Assembly (NCBI RefSeq): GCF_003711105.1
Contig: NZ_CP023865.1
Coordinates: 7,361,001 to 7,425,000 of the forward strand
Length of the DNA stretch: 64,000 bases
Reading direction: 5' to 3'
Source: Actinoplanes teichomyceticus ATCC 31121
Lineage (GTDB): Bacteria; Actinomycetota; Actinomycetes; Mycobacteriales; Micromonosporaceae
Within the stretch, counting starts at the first letter, position 1. Each line of letters begins with the position of its first letter. The translations under genes were made by a program, and so were the position numbers. This document shows, in pieces, positions 59,631 to 64,000 of the stretch. Under the pieces are notes generated by a model. That model saw only the letters and a program-made list of their open reading frames with translations, did not search any database and was not told the origin of the DNA.

Positions 59631-61172
59631 GTGGATGCCCAGCCCCAGGTCTGGCACGACCTCGCCCTCGCCCGCGCCGCCCTCGACCGCGGCGAGATGA
59701 CCCGGGCCGCCCGCCACCTGGCCGGGGCGCTGCCCCACGCACCCACCCTGCCGGAGATCCACGAGCTGCTCAGCCGATTGGCGGCACGCGCGGACGGCGC
59801 GCTCGACCTGTTCCCGCTGGACCCGCACGCGCCGGCCGGCCGGGTGGCGGCGCACGCCCACCTGCTCGCCGCGGCCGGGCGCCCGGAGGACGGACTGCCG
59901 CTGCTCGCCGCGGCCAGCGGGCACACCCCGGCGGTGGACTGGGCCGGGGTGCCCTGGGTCAGCGACCCGGTGCTCGGCGGGCGGATCGACCCGGACCTGC
60001 TGGCCCGCACCGTGATGCGGCTGTGCACCGCGGTCGGCGACCCGGCCCCGCGGGCCGCCTCCGCCCCGCTGCGGCCCTACCTGACCGTGGTCCGGCACAC
60101 CGTGGACGCGCACGGCGAGCACGCGATGCTGCTCGGGGCCGGCTCGGCGCTGGCACGCCGGCTCGGCGAGGCGCGCCTCGCCGTCGACTGGGCCGCCCGC
60201 GGCGCCCGCTCACGGCCGTCCAAACTCGGCGAGATCTGGCTCGGGTACGCGTACCGCAGCGCCGGCCGCATCCCCGAGGCGCTGGCCGCGCTGCGCCGCG
60301 CGGTCGCCTACGACCCGGACGACCTCTCGGTGTACGCCGACCTCGCGGCCACCCTCGCCGACCTGGGCCGGCTGGACGAGGCGCTGCGCTGGACCGACCG
60401 CGCGCTGGAACGCGACCCGGCGTACGACTGCGTGGTGCACACCGCCCACCGGCTGCGGTACCGCGCCGACGGCGACGTGGCGCACCTGATCGCGCTGGCC
60501 GACTTCGTCCGCGACCACCCGGACGACACGCACGAGCACACCGATCTCGACGAGTGCTGCCGGGACATGCCGTGGCTCGGCGGCACGCCGGCCGGCCTGT
60601 CCCAGCTGCCCGCCGGCCGGGCCCCGGTCGCGGCCGAGCCGTCGGCGGACGCGCTGGCCCGCCTGCTGCGGGTCGCCTCGGCCGGCTGGCCGCACCCGCC
60701 GGCAGCCTACGACCGCGCGCTCGGCCTGGTGCTGGTCGAGCCGTGGGAGCTGCTCGCCCTGCTCGGCGACCCGGTCGTCACCGGCGCGCGGCCGGCCGGC
60801 GCCGCGGAGGTCTGGGCCTGCCTGGGTCTACTGCACCACGGCACCGAGGAGCCGTGGCCGGACTCCACCCGGCGGCGGCTGCTGCTCGGCCTGCTCGACG
60901 GCGGCGTCGACCGGGTCACCCAGGCGGCGTTGTTCGCGCTCGTGACGTACGCCTGGGTGGATCCCGGCGCGCGGGCGGACGTGGCCGCCGTGGTGGCCGG
61001 GCGGTTCGCCGAGACGGCCGGCGGGCCGCACGCGCGGGCGGTCGCCGAGCTGGCCCTGACCGCGCCGGGGCTGGACCGGGCCACCCGCGAGCTGGCCGCG
61101 GCCACGATCCGGGTGCCGGCCGTCCCGCGCCAGCGCCGCCGTTCCCACCTGCTTCGCTGGCTGCGCAGGTAA
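59631..61172 (+). CDS. Tetratricopeptide-repeat protein (513 aa)
   Basis: At least two recognisable TPR units: 'KLGEIWLGYAYRSAGRIPEALAALRRAVAYDPDD' (seen in parts: 'LGYAYRSAGRIPEALAAL') and 'VYADLAATLADLGRLDEALRW' with 'ALERDPAYD'. The N-terminus ('VWHDLALARAALDRGEMTRA') is a further degenerate unit. The C-terminal 200 residues are helical, HEAT-like ('QAALFALVTYAWVDPGARAD'). A cytosolic protein-protein scaffold; partner unknown. I use GTG 59631 (TACTGT box 8 nt upstream); GTG 59610 is possible. Confidence 0.7.
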   Translation: MDAQPQVWHDLALARAALDRGEMTRAARHLAGALPHAPTLPEIHELLSRLAARADGALDLFPLDPHAPAGRVAAHAHLLAAAGRPEDGLPLLAAASGHTPAVDWAGVPWVSDPVLGGRIDPDLLARTVMRLCTAVGDPAPRAASAPLRPYLTVVRHTVDAHGEHAMLLGAGSALARRLGEARLAVDWAARGARSRPSKLGEIWLGYAYRSAGRIPEALAALRRAVAYDPDDLSVYADLAATLADLGRLDEALRWTDRALERDPAYDCVVHTAHRLRYRADGDVAHLIALADFVRDHPDDTHEHTDLDECCRDMPWLGGTPAGLSQLPAGRAPVAAEPSADALARLLRVASAGWPHPPAAYDRALGLVLVEPWELLALLGDPVVTGARPAGAAEVWACLGLLHHGTEEPWPDSTRRRLLLGLLDGGVDRVTQAALFALVTYAWVDPGARADVAAVVAGRFAETAGGPHARAVAELALTAPGLDRATRELAAATIRVPAVPRQRRRSHLLRWLRR

Positions 61173-61203
61173 GCGGCGGCCGAAGCGCGCCGCCCGCGCC
61201 GGC

Positions 61204-61365
61204 CCGGGCCGGAATCCCGGAGGCCGGCCCGGCGCGGAAGCGGATCCGGAAGGGAAGCAAGCCCCCGGGCCGGAATCCCGGACGCGGAACCGGCGCGGAA
61301 GCGGATCCGGAGGCGAAGCAAGCCCCGGGCCGGAATCCCGGACGCGGAACCGGCGCGGAAGCGGA
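61204..61365. repeat. 60-bp tandem repeat, three copies
   Basis: CCGGGCCGGAATCCCGGA recurs at 61204, 61265 and 61325, with GGCGCGGAAGCGGATCCGGA in each unit, filling the gap between two convergent stop codons. Confidence 0.9.
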
Positions 61366-61399
61366 AACCGCGCGACCGCGCCGATCGCCGGGAGAGGCG

Positions 61400-61615
61400 C
61401 TAGTTGATCACGGCGATCAGGTCGCCCTCCTGCACCACGTCGCCCTCGTTCACCGCCAGCTCGCCGACCGTGCCGCCGGACTCCGCCAGCACCGGGATCT
61501 CCATCTTCATGGATTCCAGGATCACCAGCGTGTCGCCCTCCTCGACGGCGTCACCGACGCCGGCCACGACTTTCCACACGTTGGCCACCATCTCGGCCCG
61601 GATCTCCTCGGCCAT
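61400..61615 (-). CDS. Biotin/lipoyl attachment carrier protein (TB7.3-like)
   Basis: 71 aa, a complete single biotinyl domain: 'ANVWKVVAGVGDAVEEGDTL' and the acceptor-Lys motif ESMKME, then 'VLAESGGTVGELAVNEGDVV'. Same length as Rv3221c (TB7.3). It carries biotin for a carboxylase encoded elsewhere. GAGGAGGG 9 bp before the ATG. Convergent with the TPR gene. Confidence 0.93.
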   Translation of the reverse strand: MAEEIRAEMVANVWKVVAGVGDAVEEGDTLVILESMKMEIPVLAESGGTVGELAVNEGDVVQEGDLIAVIN

Positions 61616-61747
61616 GCCGGATCGCCCTCCTCGTCACCCTTCGGGGAAGGTCATCCAATCATGGATCCCGCGCGGGTAGGTCTCAGCGCGACGGGAAGGG
61701 CCGACTACGATCGGCGGCTGACCCAGCGTGAGGAAGGAGGCCCGCAG

Positions 61748-61822
61748 ATGGCGAAGAAGGCTCGCAAGAAGAAGGCCCGTAAGAAGAGCGGCGCGAACCA
61801 CGGCAAGCGCCCCAACAGCTGA
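61748..61822 (+). CDS. 50S ribosomal protein bL37 (24 aa)
   Basis: AAGGAGG lies 8 bp before the ATG. The peptide is extremely basic: 'MAKKARKKKARKKSGA' followed by 'NHGKRPNS'. The ending NHGKRPN(S/A/T) and the length match bL37, the actinobacterial large-subunit protein found in the M. smegmatis ribosome structures. It binds 23S rRNA. Followed at once by a 13-bp hairpin shared with the convergent anti-sigma gene. Confidence 0.8.
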   Translation: MAKKARKKKARKKSGANHGKRPNS

Positions 61823-61830
61823 AGATCCGA

Positions 61831-61867
61831 AGAGAGGGCCGGCAGATGACATCCGCCGGCCCTCTCT
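61831..61867. terminator. Bidirectional terminator, 13-bp perfect stem
   Basis: 61831-61843 is the complement of 61855-61867 (AGAGAGGGCCGGC) around 11 nt, between the bL37 and anti-sigma stops. Confidence 0.9.
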
Positions 61868-61876
61868 CGTGGCCTT

Positions 61877-62161
61877 CTACGGGAGGTACTCCCGGGTCTC
61901 GGTCTGAACCTCCAGCTGGTCCAGCTTGTGACGCAGCCGGTCGCGCAGCTCGACCGGCGCGCGCTCGTCCCCGCAGCAGCGGCCGACCAGGGCCTTCACC
62001 TCGTGCTCGATGCCGAACTCGCGCAGGCAGCCGGAGCAGTCGTCCAGGTGTTTCTGGATCAGCCGGCGGCGGTCCTCGCTGCACTCCAGGTCGAGGTAGA
62101 GGTACACCTCGCTGAGCACGATGGCGCAGTCGGTCTCGTGTTCGTTCTCGGCGTTCGCCAT
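61877..62161 (-). CDS. rsrA: Mycothiol-system zinc-binding anti-sigma factor (RsrA/RshA)
   Basis: 94 aa from ATG 62161. The ZAS motif is HLDDCSGC (His38, Cys42, Cys45), with Cys12 and Cys27 upstream and a late Cys pair ('GRCCGDERA'). In S. coelicolor RsrA, zinc-bound thiols hold SigR until oxidation forms a disulfide. The ATG is 4 bp after the sigma stop, so both are made in step, giving one-to-one control. Confidence 0.92.
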   Translation of the reverse strand: MANAENEHETDCAIVLSEVYLYLDLECSEDRRRLIQKHLDDCSGCLREFGIEHEVKALVGRCCGDERAPVELRDRLRHKLDQLEVQTETREYLP

Positions 62162-62165
62162 CGGG

Positions 62166-62963
62166 TCACGCCTCCTGCGGCTCGGACGCGGTCCGGGTGA
62201 TGCCCCGCTCACCGGCGTACTGCTCGAGCAGCTTGCGCAGGTTGCGCCGGCCACGGTGCAGGCGGGACATGACGGTGCCGATGGGCGTGCCCATGATGTC
62301 GGCGATCTCCTTGTACGAGAAACCCTCGACATCGGCGAGGTAGACGGCGAGCCGGAAGTCCTCCGGCAGGGACTGCAGCGCCTGCTTGATGTCGCTGTCC
62401 GGGAGCCGGTCCAGCGCCTCGGTCTCGGCCGACCGCAGGCCCGACGACGTGTGCGACTCGCTGGAGGCGAGCTGCCAGTCGGTGATCTCCTCGGTGGGCG
62501 ACTGCACCGGCTGCCGCTGCTTGCGCCGGTACGAGTTGATGTAGGTGTTCGTCAGGATCCGGTACAGCCAGGCCTTGAGGTTGGTGCCCTCCTCGAACTG
62601 GTGGAACGCGGAGAACGCCTTGAGGAACGTCTCCTGCACCAGGTCCTCGGCGTCGGCCGGGTTACGGGTCATCCGCAGGCCGGCGGCGTACAACTGATCC
62701 ACGAACGGCAGCGCATCGCGCTCGAACCGTGCGCGACGCTCGTCGGTCCGTTCCTTCTGCGCCACCCTGGACTCCCCCCTCGACCGCCTCGCCGAGGATA
62801 CGGGTAGTGCCCCAGTCACGCCTTCGAAAACCGGTGTGCTCACGCTCACCGGCGGTGCGGCGGACACCGGCTCGGCCGCCGGCCACTGCGGGGAGTCCAA
62901 CAGCTCGCGCACCCGGGTCGCCTCGCGGCGCTCGGGTGTCACGTACTCGATACCGGCACGCAC
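62166..62963 (-). CDS. sigR: ECF RNA polymerase sigma factor SigR/SigH (thiol-oxidative stress)
   Basis: 265 aa from GTG 62963, or 199 aa from GTG 62765; both have ribosome sites (AAGGGG and GGGGGGAG). Region 2 '[20 protein letters not shown]' and '[20 protein letters not shown]', region 4 '[20 protein letters not shown]' and '[20 protein letters not shown]' match SigR/SigH closely. The extra 66 N-terminal residues resemble the unstable long isoform known for Streptomyces SigR. It transcribes thioredoxin, mycothiol and proteolysis genes. Its own promoter has an exact GGAAT-N18-GTT. Confidence 0.95.
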   Translation of the reverse strand: MRAGIEYVTPERREATRVRELLDSPQWPAAEPVSAAPPVSVSTPVFEGVTGALPVSSARRSRGESRVAQKERTDERRARFERDALPFVDQLYAAGLRMTRNPADAEDLVQETFLKAFSAFHQFEEGTNLKAWLYRILTNTYINSYRRKQRQPVQSPTEEITDWQLASSESHTSSGLRSAETEALDRLPDSDIKQALQSLPEDFRLAVYLADVEGFSYKEIADIMGTPIGTVMSRLHRGRRNLRKLLEQYAGERGITRTASEPQEA

Positions 62964-63003
62964 TACAGATTCCCCTTCCGCCGGACAAGTCTCCGGGTCG
63001 TGC

Positions 63004-63029
63004 AACGCCGGTGGCGGGGTCAGAATTCC
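63004..63029 (-). promoter_or_regulatory. SigR-dependent autoregulatory promoter
   Basis: Reading leftward: GGAAT (63029-63025), 18 bp, GTT (63006-63004), the SigR/SigH consensus. Transcription would start about 30 bp before GTG 62963. Confidence 0.85.
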
Positions 63030-63036
63030 GGCGCCC

Positions 63037-63645
63037 TCAATCGGCCCAGCCGTGCCGGCGCAGCCAGCCGACGGCCAGCTCGGCGGTGCCGGACACGTCC
63101 GTGCGGAGGTCGTGCACGGCGCCGGGCCTCACGATCACCTCGACGCCGTCGCGCGGCTCGGGCACGCCGAACGGGTCCCGGTCGCCGTTGAGCACGCACA
63201 CCGGCAGCCCGGCGGGCAGCTCGCCGGCCCGGCTCTTCTCCGGCCGGCCCGGCGGGTGCAGCGGGAAGGCCAGCGCGAGCACCCCTGCGGCGCCCAGCCC
63301 CGGCGCGGTCCGCGACGCGACCCGCGCTCCGCTGGAGCGCCCGCCGAGGATCACCGGCAGCCCCGGTACGGCGTTCGCGCGCACCACCGCGCCCCACGCC
63401 TCGTCGAGGTGCCCGGCCGGGGCCGGCGCCCGCCGTCCGGCCACCCGGTACGGCTGGGTCACCAGGAGCACCCGCACGCCGGCCGCCACCGCGGCGTCGT
63501 GCACCGCGGTCAGGTCCGGCGCGTCCACGCCGCCTCCGGCCCCGTGGCCGAGGAACAGCTGGCTGCGCGCCGGGCCGGCCGGTTCGGTGAGGCGAACCAG
63601 GGCCGGCCCGCGCGGGGTCTCGACGGTCTTCTCGGAGCTCGACAC
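63037..63645 (-). CDS. Alpha/beta-hydrolase (KANL3/Tex30-like)
   Basis: 202 aa, GTG start behind CGGAG. '[16 protein letters not shown]' is the oxyanion loop, '[15 protein letters not shown]' the nucleophile elbow (GxSxG variant RSSG), '[12 protein letters not shown]' the Asp strand and 'GAVHDLR' the His. Small dienelactone-hydrolase-like enzymes of this type have no known substrate. It ends 8 bp before the sigR promoter and follows the whiB gene with 14 bp between, so those two may be co-transcribed. Confidence 0.8.
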   Translation of the reverse strand: MSSSEKTVETPRGPALVRLTEPAGPARSQLFLGHGAGGGVDAPDLTAVHDAAVAAGVRVLLVTQPYRVAGRRAPAPAGHLDEAWGAVVRANAVPGLPVILGGRSSGARVASRTAPGLGAAGVLALAFPLHPPGRPEKSRAGELPAGLPVCVLNGDRDPFGVPEPRDGVEVIVRPGAVHDLRTDVSGTAELAVGWLRRHGWAD

Positions 63646-63659
63646 AAGCTCCGTTTCTA

Positions 63660-63998
63660 TCAGCGGCTCACCGGGGTGAGGGTCAGGAACCGGCGGTCCT
63701 CGGCCTCGGTGGACCCGTCGTCGACCGGATCGCCGTTGGGTTGCACGCGCTCGCGCCAGGCGACCAGCATGGCGCGCCGTTCGCGCGGCGTGGTGCCGCC
63801 CCAGACCCCGTGGCAGTCACCGACCTGCAACGCCCAGGCCAGGCACGGGCCCTGCACCGGGCAGGTGCCGCAGAGCGCCACCGCGCCTCCGGACGGCTCG
63901 TTCGGCGCCGGAAAGAACGTCTCCGGGTCGACGGTCCGGCATGCTCCCCTGGTCCGCCAGGCCTCGTCCGTACGTCGTTGTGCAATTGCCTCGAGCAA
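63660..63998 (-). CDS. WhiB-family regulator, start near the window edge
   Basis: At least 112 aa from the TTG at 63998; the true start may lie beyond the window. Cluster ligands are Cys20 ('RTRGACRTVDPETFFPA'), Cys43, Cys46 and Cys52 ('LCGTCPVQGPCLAWAL'), followed by 'GVWGGTTPRERRAM'. The long C-terminal tail ('VQPNGDPVDDGSTEAEDRR') and the single residue differences from WhiB1 show it is a different paralogue. Which one (WhiB2, 3, 4, 7) I cannot say; there is no AT-hook, so WhiB7 is unlikely. Confidence 0.8.
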   Translation of the reverse strand: MLEAIAQRRTDEAWRTRGACRTVDPETFFPAPNEPSGGAVALCGTCPVQGPCLAWALQVGDCHGVWGGTTPRERRAMLVAWRERVQPNGDPVDDGSTEAEDRRFLTLTPVSR

Positions 63999-64000
63999 CC

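Noticed and set aside
1..64000. tRNA, rRNA, IS elements or att sites
   Set aside because: No cloverleaf, rRNA-like block, transposase motif or tRNA-linked direct repeat was seen; every repeat found is short and local.

Overview
The window is very GC-rich, with GTG and TTG starts, 4-bp ATGA/GTGA gene overlaps, WhiB proteins, a nickel superoxide dismutase, a fused 2-oxoglutarate dehydrogenase (Kgd) and a mycothiol-type SigR/RsrA pair. This indicates a filamentous actinobacterium, most likely Micromonosporaceae (Actinoplanes-like). I see no rRNA, tRNA, CRISPR, insertion sequence or prophage; it reads as core chromosome with an accessory secreted-enzyme block.

Layout. 1-3.2 kb: AraC regulator tail, a Gfo/Idh oxidoreductase and two small membrane proteins. 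3.2-8.8 kb: a three-gene operon of two small secreted proteins and a glutathionylspermidine-synthase-like ATP-grasp enzyme (YgiB/YgiC-like), an SDR, a GH13 enzyme and DedA. 8.8-18 kb: polysaccharide turnover (two GH18 chitinases with near-identical chitin-binding modules, a GH16/CBM6 glucanase behind a LacI/CebR-like operator, a polysaccharide deacetylase), plus a YidC paralogue and a carboxylate-amine ligase. 18-27.8 kb: Nei-type glycosylase, ClpP, an arginine/ornithine operon carrying two tandem small ORFs, FHA protein, LppX-type lipoprotein, acyltransferase/patatin pair, MerR-thioredoxin pair. 27.9-37 kb: a 1058-aa PqqD-like/M50/FecR-like membrane protein, an MprAB-PepD-like envelope stress operon and an olsBA-like ornithine lipid operon. 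38-49 kb: kgd, pta-ackA, malic enzyme, sodN with its maturation protease. 49.4-64 kb: a block colinear in gene content with M. tuberculosis Rv3217c-Rv3223c (small membrane protein, lipid kinase, whiB1, pdtaS, biotinyl protein, anti-sigma, sigma), into which a sulfite-reduction operon (leader peptide, sirA, small zinc protein, cysH, chelatase) and a few other genes are inserted.

How the parts work together. Central carbon is represented by Kgd (2-oxoglutarate), Pta-AckA (acetyl-phosphate) and malic enzyme. Redox defence is represented by SodN, MerR/thioredoxin and SigR/RsrA; sigR has an exact GGAAT-N18-GTT autoregulatory promoter. Envelope sensing is represented by MprAB-HtrA and PdtaS. Chitinases, glucanase, deacetylase and an amino-sugar SIS protein form a scavenging set.

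Three genome-style signatures recur. First, at least ten genes look leaderless: a TAnnnT -10 box lies 6-8 nt before the start codon. Second, GC-rich tandem repeats sit almost exclusively just downstream of stop codons and sometimes run into the 3' ends of genes. Third, strong perfect hairpins separate most convergent genes. The most novel-looking items are the duplicated, translationally coupled smORFs between the arginine hydrolase and rocD, the PqqD-M50-FecR fusion, and the YgiB/YgiC-like operon.
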